Both the position numbers and the translations under genes were made by a program. Below are positions 46,656 to 57,929 of a stretch of 64,000 bases of DNA, in pieces. Within the stretch, counting starts at the first letter, position 1. Every line of letters begins with the position of its first letter. Source of the DNA: Dipteris shenzhenensis. Lineage: Eukaryota > Polypodiophyta > Polypodiopsida > Gleicheniales. The stretch lies in the NCBI GenBank assembly GCA_047967505.1, contig CM106538.1. One strand, written 5' to 3'. The notes beneath the pieces are model-generated. The model was not told the DNA's origin. It saw nothing but the letters and a program-made list of their open reading frames with translations, and did no database searches.

Positions 46656-47880
46656 TTATTAGAGGAAGCCGTGTAACAATTCTAATGAAGCCACAATCTT
46701 TAGAAACCCCCTTTCAAAGTTAGTGTTGAGCCAGATGTGACCCATCTATAAGCTGAGAACGTGCTCAACAAAAGAAAGCTTAAACCAAAGCAAAAAGATT
46801 ATGAAAGATGATGCTATTAGTCTTGACACAATCAGTTGGTGGTCTAGACTACAATCGGCTAAAGCATTAAAGCTATGCCAACCCCTTTTTCTTTTGGCTT
46901 AAATGAACATAGATAAGTGCATGTGATGTTTATTTTGCCTGGCATGCATTTGAACCTTGGGTAGCAGGAATTTTCAACTTTTGGATTTTTAAACTACTAA
47001 AGCATAAATCTTAATGCATTCGAACCTTGGATAGCAGGAAACTTTCAACTTTTGGACACTCCACTGGTCTTTAAAACTTCGTGTCTCAAATTCTCTTCAC
47101 CTCTCCTCTTGTTGTCCATTATCCAATTATCCCCTTTCTCCCTATCCTCTCACAATCCAAGCCCCCTTCACGATTACGCTCCACCCTGAGATGCCCATGA
47201 AAATGCTGCAAGCCAACCCTTGTTCCTCCACCTACATATTTTGGAGAGGTATACAAAAGAATTGATTCTCCTTCTGTGTGATCCACTGAGACGTGAAGCT
47301 CCCTCATCACTTTTTAACTTGAAAGATATTTTGAAGCACTTGGTTTAGGCTGTGGCCTCCTACTATTTCTTGAGTGTGGCTCTTACTCACATAGATATGG
47401 TGATCCTTCAACTCAGCTACCTTTGCTTCATGTTCGAGAGTGCTTGTGCTAGCATCAACTTGGCTCCATGGCTAAGCTCCCATGTGGCTTGAAATGGCTA
47501 CCTCACAAGTCTATGTCGTGTGTTTGCGGGTCTTGATGGGCTGGCAATTGGTCGCACTGGTCTTCACGCTTTTTGTGCTTAATATTACATAGCCTGCATC
47601 GTAGTTGTTGTGTCTTGTTGTCTAGCACAATTTGTTGTGGTGCTTTTAGTTCTCTACGATCTTGTACTACAACAGTCTCCCTCCTTGAGAGCTTCAAAGA
47701 TCCCATTTTGCTATAACTTTTGCGGGTCGCAAGTCGATTACACTGCACTGCTATCATGTAGGGCTTTATAGCTCTTTTTCTTTTTTCAATTCACCCGAGC
47801 TTCAAAGCAGCAATCACCTTGTTCTCTCTTGGCTGTAGAGATTGCTATAGTCAATCGCATATAATCGATTGCATGTTGTG
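46656..47880. other. Intergenic, no coding sequence recognised
   Basis: A 25-30-bp motif ('gcattcgaaccttggatagcaggaaactttcaacttttgga' class) occurs twice at 46,947-46,984 and 47,017-47,056. Nothing else was recognised. Confidence 0.4.
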
Positions 47881-47884
47881 TCGA

Positions 47885-50340
47885 GAATGGGATACAGCCT
47901 GATCTTCACAAAGTGAAAGTGCTGATTTTACTACCCTCTCCCGCTTCCACTAAACAACTCCATACATTCATTCAAAAGGTAAAGTATATGTCTAGATTTA
48001 TGCCTTTATTGTCACAGTTACTTTATTTACTTCAGCAGGTACAATGGGATGATGAGTGTGAGGAGATTCTTGGCAAAGTCAAAGAGACACTTGGAGGGAT
48101 TTCAAGTGTGAAATCTCCTGAATTCGATAAAACATTGTATGTTAATCTTTCTATAGGGCCAGATGTAGTTAGGGCAATTCTCTTGCAACAAGGAAATGAA
48201 TCTAGATATATGAGGTTGGTATACTATGGTAGTAGAGTAAAAACCAAGGCAAAAATAAAGTACACAGAGGCAGAGCTTGTGCTATCAAGTTTGGTTTTAT
48301 GTATGCAAGAGATTTAGAGCTTATTTGTTTGCTATTCAAAAAAATTGTTATATTGACTAGCTACACACTTTTACCCTTCTGCTCAACAATATTGATCTTT
48401 CCAAAAGCATGATAAAATGGATAATTGAGTTGTAGGAATTTGACTTCACATTCTTGATTGAGAACTCCACTTGAGCTTCCTTGACTAATCTTCCCAATCT
48501 TGGTAAAGGAGCTAGAACAACCAAGTTCGAAGCAAGGAGTTAACCTAGCTCACAAATGCTTATTTCCTTTGGTTTTATGGTTCTTTCAAGAGGAGTCTAA
48601 ACCAAGCCACTAGATGGATGGTAGTCTTTGAAATTTTGAGAGAGGATATTCATAAGCAAGGATTCCCACTCGATGACAAAAGTAACAATGAAGCAAAGTA
48701 TTCAGCTTTGTGTCAAAGTCTCAAGGTATGCCTCAAACTTGGAATCTGAAGACTTATCATTAAAGGGGAAGCTTTATTAATAGCAAAGCAGGTATTGTGA
48801 GTATGGAAAAAAAAGCATATGCATCTCATAGCTTAGGTTTGAGAGGTAAAGAGGCTGTTAGGATGCTTTGATGCTTGGAGCATTCAACATGTGGATAGAG
48901 AATAGAACCATAATGCACATGAAATAGCTCAGCACAACAAGCCATTGTGGAGATGGTCTTTGCATCCAAGGTGGATGGACCATTATAACATGGGAGCGAG
49001 TATCTTACCAAGGAGGATTCATTTTTAATGATGAGAAGAGCACCTTCAGGTATGAAAAAATAAGGGAAGTAGTGATGCTCTTTTCATGAAAGGACCAGAT
49101 TTGGTATTGAGAAGGGTGCCTTTAAAAGAGGAGATTTATCATATATTGGAAACCAATCATGAGGGGCTACGTAGAGGACATTTTTCTTTTAGAATTATGC
49201 CATAAAAATATTATTAGAGGGTTATATGTGGCCTTTTATTGAAAACGATGTGCAACATTCATGTAGATCCTGTATCCACTCTCTGAGAATAGAAAAAAAG
49301 GGTGTTAAATCCTGAACCAAGGAACATCACGCTTGCTTATAAGCTTTTTGACAGGTGGGGATGGATGCCATTGGACCCTTGCCTATGACTTCTCATGGGA
49401 AATGCTACATCATTATTGCCATTGACTACTTATCTAGATGGGAAGAAGCTAAGGTAGGGAAAGCAGTGAATGCAAAGGAGGTATGCAAGTTTGTGACTAA
49501 AGAAATTTACTGCCAGTTTGGAGTACCATTGGAGCTGTTGTTAGATAGAGGACCCATATTTTGGAGTGAATTCCAATGGTGAATTAATGATCATTCTTAG
49601 CAAGATGACTTAGACTCATGAGAAAACATGGGATTTGGAGCTTCCTTGTGTGCTATGGGCTTACAAGATTGTAGTGAAAGGAAGCACCCGATTCTCTCTT
49701 TTCCACCTTATCTATGGAGTTAAACCTCTGCTAGCTATTAGGATAGAGGCACCAGCATTGCGATTCTTGATGGAGATAAATAAGGAGCCTTAATAGTACT
49801 TCAAGAATCTCCTTTTGGAATTGCAAACAATGGAGTTAGATCAGTTGCAAGAATTGGAGCATTATCAAAAGACCTAGGAGCTCCCCACCAGGAGCAAAAT
49901 TAATGGATCACTATAGGACAAGAAGATGGAAAAGAGGATGAGGCATGGTCTACAAACACTATGAAGGAGGAGGAGGACTACACCAACTCACTACATATTT
50001 TAAAAGATTGCTAGACACAAATGTCTATAGCTGAGGGGCGGGCAAAAAGAAAACATGGGATTTGGAGCTTTCTTGTGCCCTATGGGCTTACAAGATTGCA
50101 ATGAAAGGAGCATTGGAGTCTCTTCTTTCCACCTTATCTATGGAGTTGAAGCTTTGTTGCCTTGAGATTCTTGAAGAAGATTAATAGAGAGCCTCAACAT
50201 TACTTCAGCAACCACCTTTTGGAATTGCAAACAACGGAGTTGGATCAGTTGCAAGCATTGGAGCATTATCAAAAGACCCAAGAGCTGCAAAATCAGCAGA
50301 GAGCTAATGAGAAGATCAAGGACTAAAGGTTTATTTACAA
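47885..50340 (+). mobile_element. Ty3/Gypsy fragment: RT end, RNase H, integrase
   Basis: Positions 47,913-48,317 give the end of RT and first RNase H (YMSRFMPLLSQLLYLLQQVQ; WDDECEEILGKVKETL; AILLQQ; YYGSRV.........EAELVL). Around 48,640-48,780 a second RNase H-like block reads NNEAKYSALCQSLKVCLKLG. A zinc-like TNHEGLRRGHF at about 49,150 precedes the integrase core at 49,355 (MGMDAIGPLP; IIAIDYLSRWEEAKV; FGVPLELLLDRG). The C-terminal integrase part, WDLELPCVLWAYKI at 49,630, is present twice. Stops are frequent. The extra RNase H points to a Tat-like lineage. No LTR was found. Confidence 0.82.
49621..50310 (+). repeat. Direct duplication within the Gypsy integrase, offset 427 bp
   Basis: 'agaaaacatgggatttggag' starts at 49,621 and again at 50,048. 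About 250 bp is repeated, ending near 'attatcaaaagacc'. The second copy has a deletion and the tail of the first lies between them. Confidence 0.85.
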
Positions 50341-52100
50341 AAGATAGAAACTAATTACTGATTATGGAACTAATTAGGCCAGTGGAGGCATGGGTACAGA
50401 GCATGCAGATTAAAAAAGTAGTCGCATCCCCCCAAAAATTAGTCAATATTTTGGCGATACCTTTTGATATGTAACTCGGTAGGAATTTTTGTTATCATTG
50501 CAAAGTTGAGATTGAGATCTATGACATTTTAAAAGAAGTCACGGTATAAATCAGTAGGTTAGAGGATCAAAAACTCAGAATACAACATGCAACCTATTTT
50601 TGTTGTGAAAGGTGATGGAAAGCAATGCTTTGAGAGACTCCTTTGATTGTTTTTCTTGTTTGTAGAATTGGAAATTAAAAGTGTGGGTTATAGAAATCAT
50701 GATTGTTGCAAGGTGTGTAGATGAGATATATGAGTTGTTGGCCCTTTTCTAGTGTTTGCTCTATGTTTGTGTGTTAGAGTCTTATACAAAGCTCACCCAC
50801 GAGATGGAGTCATGTGCAATTAGGGAGTCTACAGTGAGATGGAGGCTTGTAAAAATATAGTCATAGTGAGAATTGGGGCCTCCCATATGCTAATGATCAT
50901 GCCATGAAAAAGTCCTAACAAGCAAGTCAGTTATTCCAAGTCATCGTGAGCTGTCATAGATGGGGTAGCAAGGGCATCAAGAGCTTGCATTTGGTAGAGG
51001 TGGAATATGAAAACGTGTGAATGGAGAGAAACTTCGGAGATCTAGTCAGATGTAAAGTTTTGAACCAAAAAGTCCAACCATAAGAAAAATATGAGTATGG
51101 TTTTAGTTAGCGGACGGTTGGTGGGGAGGAAAGTGAGGAGGGCTGACAAGGTCAGGTTAGGCATATCAAAGGAGTTTTCTATTGTGAAAGGACCATGAGA
51201 TTTTTGTATGCTTTCTATCCCTAAACCTAATTTCTCCTAGAATTAGAGAGCCTCTACTATAGAGGTACTCACATGAAAAAATCATATTGAAGAGTTCCAT
51301 ATTTCCTTATCTAGCCCTCTACTATTTTAGTAATCCTTCATAGGGCCCCTCTTTTAGCCCAACATTTTTATGATGTGTCATAATGTTGTAGTGTCATGTC
51401 AACAAGTTTTACTCTTTCTCTTATGAAATGTTTTGTGACATCAATAGGCTTTGTTTTTTAGGGATGTACTAGATTCTTTGCTAGTGGTTGAGGTACAAAT
51501 GTTGTGATTGTATGGAAACATCAATCTACATGGTGCCCTAATCATTAAAATATAATTTGGTGCACTTTAATTTTTATTAATATCATGTGATGTTCTTGCA
51601 ATGTTCTGTAGCATATCTATAATCATCATACTTTCTCTCGTACTTTTTGTAGCCTATCTATAATCATCATATGTTTCCTAGCTTGATAATGATATAAAAT
51701 ATTTGGAAAATCTTATGCCATAAACAGCATGATCAAAGCACAATGTGCAACTCTTGCAAAACACTATAAAAAAGAGTACTATCAATTGAGACACAAACAA
51801 TAAACAACATGATTAATATACAATCAATGATCACAACTCGGTCAATGTTTGCTTGGGTGTAGCCAGAGCTAATCGCGAAACTATTTTTGGGGCCATTTTA
51901 GGGCCGCGGCATGACGCAATGGTGGGTGAGATTTTGAATTTTGCATGGACCCGTGCTCTCACTGAAAGTTTTTATGGCATCATGATTGTCGCACTGGCGT
52001 AATAATGATACAAAACCTTATCATCATCAATAACACAAAGCTTGACACATGGCACTATATGCATTTACTCATGAGCATAGATACTATTGCTCTGCCTCTA
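50341..52100. other. Intergenic, no feature recognised
   Basis: This may include the 3' untranslated part and LTR of the preceding Gypsy element, but I found no paired LTR. There are no long frames. 'tagcctatctataatcatcat' is locally repeated at 51,610 and 51,650. Confidence 0.35.
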
Positions 52101-52105
52101 GCTTG

Positions 52106-52397
52106 ACTACATCACACAGCTTTTGCCTTGCCACTTGTCATTGCACAGCTTTGCCATCTGTCATCACTGTGCAACACAATCTTTTGTTGCACTGACCACC
52201 GTGCTGGTTCGAGCAATGATGTAAGCATGGAACAACCACCATGTTGGCCTAACTACATCACAAAACTTTTGCCTTGCCACATGTCATTGCGTAGCTTTGC
52301 CATCTATCGCTGCGCAACACAATCTTTTGTTGTGCTGACCACCACGCTGGTTTGAGCAATGATGTTGGCATGGAGAGACCACCCCATTGCATGAAGA
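52106..52397. repeat. Tandem duplication, period 146 bp
   Basis: 'actacatcaca' starts at 52,106 and 52,252. Both copies contain 'cacaatcttttgttg' and 'ctgaccacc.cgctggttt'. The copies have diverged moderately. Shorter diverged 'ttggagctattttagttct' units follow to about 52,720. Confidence 0.8.
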
Positions 52398-53280
52398 CCA
52401 CTATGGCATGTCAATCCCTAAAGGGGACCCTCAAGGTCCATATCTGCAACCACCGTGTTGGTTGTTGGAGCTATTTTAGTTCTAAACCAAGGAAAATATA
52501 GTCTTATTTTGGAGCTATTTTAGTCCTATTAGTCCTTGTGCAACAATTTGTCAAACACCGCACTGGTTCTTGGAGCTATTTTAGTTCCAAGCTAAGGAAA
52601 ATGGAGACATTTGCAATTTATGATAGTTTCCATGCAACCACCATGTTGGTTATTGGAGTTATTATACTTCTAAACCACTGCGCTAGTTATTCGAGTTATT
52701 ATAGTTCTAAACCAAGAGAAATATACTCCTATTTTGAAGCTATTTTAATCATACTATTCAACATTTTCTTATGCAATGATCCCTATGGTTGCCGGAAAAT
52801 GTAAACGAGGGTAGAAATATGCCATTTGTGCTTCTTTAGAGCCACTTTCACTCCTGAAGTAACAACAACAATAGTTTTTGCGATGATGGTACTACATTGA
52901 AAATGAAACAAAAGAAATTACATTCAAAAGTTTTTGCAATAATAGTATTACATCGAAATTGAAATAAAAGAAATTACATTCGAAGCAAACATTTAACAAA
53001 AGAGATGACATCCAAAGATGCTAGCACTTTGTCTTTGTGACACTTCTTTAAACACTTTTAGCACTTGTCAACACCACCGCTGTGGCAGGACTTGGTGTCA
53101 CTGTTTGCCCTTGTTACCAATTTCTTACACTTTTGTCCTGGTGCCTCATATGCAGGGGAGAATACGACCACCTTGTAGTTAGCACTTTCTTACAAATTTG
53201 ACCCAGAACTCCTCGTATGCAGGGGACAATATGAGCACCTCGTAATTGAACATAACCTTCTTCATAGCAACTTCCTTCAA

Positions 53281-53491
53281 GGCACTAGGAGAGAGAGCTC
53301 AACTTGTGGTGAGCTCAATTGAGCACAACTTTGGACAGTGGGTAGGGAACTCAATCTAGTGGTGAGCTCCAACACACTGATGCTCTCAGTGTGTTAGAGC
53401 TCATCTCCAAGTTGAGTTCTCCTTCCCCAGTGCCGAAGGTTGTGCTCAATTACGAGAGGCTCATCACCAAGTTGACTTCTCTCCTAGTGCC
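53281..53491. repeat. 211-bp near-palindrome (foldback) with 5-base loop
   Basis: The left arm 53,281-53,380 starts 'ggcactaggagaga' and ends 'aacacactga'. The right arm 53,386-53,491 is its inverted complement with small indels. The loop is TGCTC. The innermost 10 bp pair perfectly and the outermost 14 bp pair exactly ('ggcactaggagaga'/'tctctcctagtgcc'). A related direct copy of part of the arm lies at 53,234-53,264. Candidates are a foldback/MITE element or a small-RNA hairpin. Confidence 0.88.
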
Positions 53492-53888
53492 AAACAATGA
53501 TGACGGACATTAATATTTGAGAACGAGATCAAATGCGACGGACCTGAAATCTGCTTTGCAAAATTACCCCCTTAAGACCTCTTTCCCTTGGCTCCCCATC
53601 TTGCAACTCCCTGGTCATGGCTATGGCTGGTGAAGTGTTGCAAGATGAAGGCAAACAATGGATCCCATGACTTGGGAAGCATTATGAAGGGGCATCGAGG
53701 TTGCAATAAAAGATTCATCATAGGGGTGAACGGGGGTAGGAGAGGGGTTTTCTTGGGTGCGGTGAATTGGCCTTTATATAGCTAGACTTGCCGCCCTCCC
53801 ACTCTTTTCCCCTTCGTTTCTTTTGTCAGTTTGTGTGACTCTGGGTGCCTATCACTACTAAGAGAACACAATCCACTTGTTGGATTTT

Positions 53889-54146
53889 GCTGGTAGCCCA
53901 GCCTAGTGTAGGCGGTCATATACATCATCGTCTAGCCATGACGTGCGATTAGATGGTTGCCATGGGAGAATTTCTTAGTCATCGGAGCCAAGATCATAAT
54001 AATTCAATGGGATGAGGGGGTAGGAGCGGTGGCACATGCACCCATCTTGCTGGTAGCCCAGCCTAGTGTAGGTAGTCATATACATCATCATCTACCCATG
54101 ATGTGCGATTAGATGGTTTCCATGGGAGAATTTCTCGATCATCAAA
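53889..54146. repeat. Direct repeat of about 98 bp, offset 160 bp
   Basis: 'gctggtagcccagcctagtg' begins at 53,889 and 54,049 and is followed in both by 'tgcgattagatggtt' and 'ccatgggagaatttct'. The last part also resembles the start of the 73-bp repeat downstream. Confidence 0.82.
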
Positions 54147-54217
54147 AAATTCTAACAATATGATATGTTCTTACAGCCTAACTCCAGCTTAATGTGATAA
54201 TCTGAGCGTGCGAATTA

Positions 54218-54640
54218 GATGGTCCCTCATGCAAAGTCATTGTTATTACAGTTTGATTCCGACTCAATGCTAATCTAAGCCTGTGAACTAGATGGCCCCT
54301 CATGCAAAGTCATTGTTATTACAGTCAACTACCTTGAAGAAAGGCAAGATCAAAACCGGACAATAATAACAATAGTTCTCGGTCATAAGAATGAGAACTA
54401 TTGTTATTACAGTCTGATGAATTGACCGAATGCTGATCTAAGCTTGTGAACTAGATGGTCCCCCATGCAAAGTCATTGTTATTATAGTCTGATTCTGGCT
54501 CAATGCTAATCTGAGCTTGTAAATTAGATGGTCCCTCATGCACAATCATTGTTATTATAGTTTGATTCCGACTAAATGCTAATCTGAACCTATGAATTAG
54601 ATGGTCCCTCATACACAATCATTGTCACTAAAACAAGTGT
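54218..54640. repeat. 73-bp tandem repeat array, five units, one insertion
   Basis: Units start with 'gatggtccctcatgca' at 54,218, 54,291, 54,454, 54,527 and 54,600. Spacing is exactly 73 bp except between the second and third unit, where 90 extra bases contain a hairpin. The unit consensus includes 'tcattgttattacagt' and 'aatgctaatct'. Confidence 0.9.
54364..54409. repeat. 17-bp perfect inverted repeat, 12-base loop
   Basis: The arms are 54,364-54,380 (TAATAACAATAGTTCTC) and 54,393-54,409. This is a perfect stem inside the 90-bp insertion that interrupts the 73-bp array. The arm sequence itself derives from the repeat word 'attgttatta'. Confidence 0.9.
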
Positions 54641-55079
54641 GGTGGTTGTTTGGGATTAGTATACTGTTGGGATTTATATTTTTCCTTGTTTGTGATTTAT
54701 TGATTGGAATTTACTAAAACAACCGCGGCCGTTGTTTGGCATTTACTAAAGGTTATATTTTGTGGGGGTTGGAGTTAATCCTAAACCAACAAAAATACAT
54801 TTCCTTGCCAATGCCTACCTCCTCTAGCCAGAGCTTGCCTCCTCTAGCCTTAACTATCATATAACTAGCCTGTCATATTCATCAATGTAGTGTGTGGGGA
54901 TCTATCGGTACACCGATCTTCAAAGATGGAAAAGGTCTCACTGGATTACATCGTTGAGCATGTCAAGACAGCTTGATTTGACATATTAGAATATGTGAAC
55001 AATTATAGCTTGGATAGCAGGATAGAAAACTAGTTTAAAAACCCGACAGGTCTCGAGTGAAGGAACATCGAAGGAACAT

Positions 55080-55391
55080 AGATGGGAAGCCACAGTAGCA
55101 ATGACATTTTTTCTGCCGCTTGTCCTGAGCTTGATGAAGCCATTTCGCAAGGGGTCCCTTGGCAACCCAAGGTTATAGTAGATGAGATTGATCACTTGGA
55201 GGAGGGACATAGAGTTCCCAAGAATGTCATTCACAAGATGATCATATTGTAGGAGGAAATGTGGGAAGGCCTTCAATATTATAAGAACCCACAGTTTGCG
55301 AAGTATGTTGCTGAAGGCTCCCACTGTGTGAAGTATCGATCCCTTGTCCTTGAATCCTTGCATAAATATAAAGTCCTTCAACGATCTTAGA
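55080..55391 (+). pseudogene. Unidentified coding fragment with one stop
   Basis: A plus-strand frame of about 100 codons interrupted once, by TAG at 55,251. It reads ACPELDEAISQGVPWQPKV, IVDEIDHLEEGHRVPKNVIH and EGLQYYKNPQFAKYVAEGSH. The composition is protein-like (charged, few repeats). The overlapping 131-codon minus-strand frame (54,986-55,381) is open but hydrophobic and motif-free, and I take it as the shadow. I do not recognise the family. A transposon-derived protein is possible. Confidence 0.45.
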
Positions 55392-56400
55392 CTTGATCTC
55401 TTGGAATCTTGGATATATATTACCCGGTACTTTTTTAGGGGCTAGCTACCCCTCTAATATAGTCGACTTTTCAATAGAACTTGAGTTAAGTAGTAGTAAA
55501 TTGTCTGTGTATTTATCCATCCTTAGATACGATGGTGGTCTCTTTTTGAAACATAGAAGAGTAAAACTTGGTTGTGTACTATCCGGGAATATAACTTTAG
55601 GGGCTGACTATACATTTGTCTTTTCTTTATAACTTCAGTTTTAAAGTAATAATTCGCCATTTATCTGTCCTTGGATATGACTGCTTCACTTAACTAGACT
55701 TTATAATTTTAAAATGTTGCATTTAGTTGGATTCGAAGGTTCTATTTTCTTATGAATGCTTCACTCAGTTGGACTTTATAATCTATAAATGTTTCCCTGA
55801 GTTGGACTTTATAATTTGATGGACATTTTCCAATAATATAGTATGAATCTATAGCTTGCAATTCATTTAGGATCTGTGGTCACCAGCCCGGTGGCTGAAT
55901 TCTGATAATAGATAAAAAGAACCAGCCTAAAGGAGATTGTTTGAGTATAGCACTTTGCAACAATATGATCCATTCTAGGATAGCATGGCGATAGTGCAGG
56001 ATAAGTGGTCGCTAGCGCAATGGTTGGTTGCACACTAGGATATTAATTGCCACCAGCATGGTGGCTTTCTTCTATTATCACAAGATGAATGGTATGCAAT
56101 TTATTCAATTAGGATTTGTGGTCACCAATGGATTTGTGGTCACAGCTGGCATGTAATTCATTCATTTAGGATTTGTGGTCACCCATGGATTTGTGGTCAC
56201 AACCCGGCAGTGGTTGAAATTTGGCAATAGTTAAAGAGAACCTGCCTAAAGGGGATGCCATAAACAAATGCATTTTCTAATATTTCACTAGCTCGGTGGT
56301 TGAAATTTGACAATAGTTAAAGAGAACCAACCTGTTTGTGGGAGCTATTTTCCTTGTGTGCAACCAAGGAAAATATAATTGGATCCCATGACGTGTGATT
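55392..56400. other. Intergenic, loosely repeated words only
   Basis: Repeated words include 'gttggactttataat' (55,696-55,815) and 'aggatttgtggtcacc' with 'cggtggttgaaatttg' (56,000-56,330). No gene was seen. Confidence 0.4.
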
Positions 56401-56403
56401 AGA

Positions 56404-56520
56404 TGACTAAAAACAAGCACGGTGGTTGTTTGGGATATACTAAAAACAAGCGTGGGGTTAATCTATCGTTTGGAATTTACAAAAACAAGCGTGGTGGTTT
56501 TTTGGGACACATGATGAGGA
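56404..56520. repeat. Minisatellite 'aaacaagcgtggtggttgtttggga', three units
   Basis: Three diverged units at about 56,410, 56,450 and 56,478. The same word also occurs singly near 54,635 and 54,715, so it is dispersed through this intergenic block. Confidence 0.65.
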
Positions 56521-57059
56521 TCCAAGTTGCCTTTCTTACGACACATGATGAGGATCCAGGTGGCCTACAGACTACACATTCATTAGGGAGATAGGGGTAT
56601 CGATCCCCATGGAGTAATGCTACAATACGACTAGATATCAAGTCATTCACAGCTTGCCTGCACAAGTCAAAGCCTATGTGTGTTTGGCAAATTGGCAACA
56701 AACATTCACGTCTTTGAGTTTCTTGAGATACCAAGGCTTCCAATGCTCAAAACTCCTCTGTCCAATTGAAATGTCAGAATTCTGATCCATAAAATTGAGA
56801 TACAATCCATCTGTTGACCCAACGTGCAGGCCCCCTTTTTGCACTACTATGAGGAAAACAAAACAAAATATAGTATGTGCAAAAACGCGGTCTAATTAAA
56901 CTAATCAACCTACGAGAAAACAAAACTATCGAGCTGGTTTAGCCTAACGGTCACAATTGAACAATAACAAGTATATTGCTTTTCATTTCTATACCAATAT
57001 ATTCCTTTTCATTTATTTATTTTTATTCAATCACAATTTCAATCAGATATTGCTGTTTG

Positions 57060-57575
57060 ACTTGAAACAGCACTGGGATGGCTTAGGACAATCACAATCA
57101 CAGTAAGTCCAAGCCATCCTAGTCTAGAAATTAAGTGGTATATGACCTGAATAGAAGGAAATTAAATTTAACTAATTTAAGTATTAAGAAACACAATAAT
57201 TTCAACCACCGAGCTGGTCAAAACTAATGTATGCTCAACCACACTGGTGTTTGAGTTGAACTAGCCATGGTTGCATGACGTTCCAACCACTAGACTGGCT
57301 TAGTAAAATGATAATACATAGTTGTTCTATTGCAAAATATATTGCTCTTACTTTCTATTCAACTACACTAGTTCATGACAATCATATAACTGGTGTTTGA
57401 GTTGAACCAACCATGGTTGCATGATGTTTTAACCACTAGGCTGGTTTAGTACAATCACATTAAGTCCAAGCCATTCTGGTTCTACTGTTTGAGCTGAACT
57501 AGCCACGGTTGCATGATATTCCAACCACTGGGTTGGTTTACAATCACATTAAGTCCAAGCCAACCTAGTAAACTG
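57060..57575. repeat. Dispersed 'ttgagttgaactagccatgg' repeats
   Basis: Words such as 'gaactagccatggttgcatga', 'ccaaccactagactggttta' and 'tcacattaagtccaagcca' recur two to four times in about 500 bp without fixed period. No coding sequence is seen. Confidence 0.6.
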
Positions 57576-57729
57576 TCCCAAAGCTCAATCACAAACAACC
57601 ACTGGGATGGTTTAGGCAACCACTGACCTGCGTTGTATCAAGAAATAAAACAAGTAAATTATCCCAAAGCTCAATCACAAACAACCACTGGGATGGTTTA
57701 GGCAACCACTGACCTGCATTGTATCAAGC
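57576..57729. repeat. 86-bp tandem duplication
   Basis: 'tcccaaagctcaatcacaaa' begins at 57,576 and 57,662. The two copies are almost identical through 'gcaaccactgacctgc.ttg', pointing to a recent duplication. The second copy overlaps the end of a minus-strand frame. Confidence 0.9.
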
Positions 57730-57923
57730 ATGTGTATGATGTGCTCGTCAAACATCTTGTGTTCTGTCCACTTTCTATAGATGTCCTTGTTATTTGGAGA
57801 AGCTCTTGTATTTTTGTGCCAAAACGTCACCACTATTGCAATGACTTCCGCACTTAGGCTATCTCTCCTTTTCTTGCGTTCTATTGAAGCCCATAAACTA
57901 CTCGGATCGGGATGATCGAGCAT
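57675..57923 (-). CDS. Hypothetical protein fragment
   Basis: An 82-codon minus-strand frame with protein-like composition: PDPSSLWASIERKKRRDSLS, IAIVVTFWHKNTRASPNNKD, IYRKWTEHKMFDEHIIHMLD. The last 15 codons run into the 86-bp repeat. The FWH-NTR-SPN-KD pattern recalls, loosely and from memory only, proteins of DNA transposons. I cannot name a family. Sequence upstream on the minus strand continues with stops, so this is probably a remnant. Confidence 0.35.
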   Translation of the reverse strand: MLDHPDPSSLWASIERKKRRDSLSAEVIAIVVTFWHKNTRASPNNKDIYRKWTEHKMFDEHIIHMLDTMQVSGCLNHPSGCL

Positions 57924-57929
57924 TGCTTT

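Noticed and set aside
54986-55381. 131-codon minus-strand open frame
   Set aside because: Hydrophobic, no motif, and the opposite strand gives a much more protein-like translation with a single stop.
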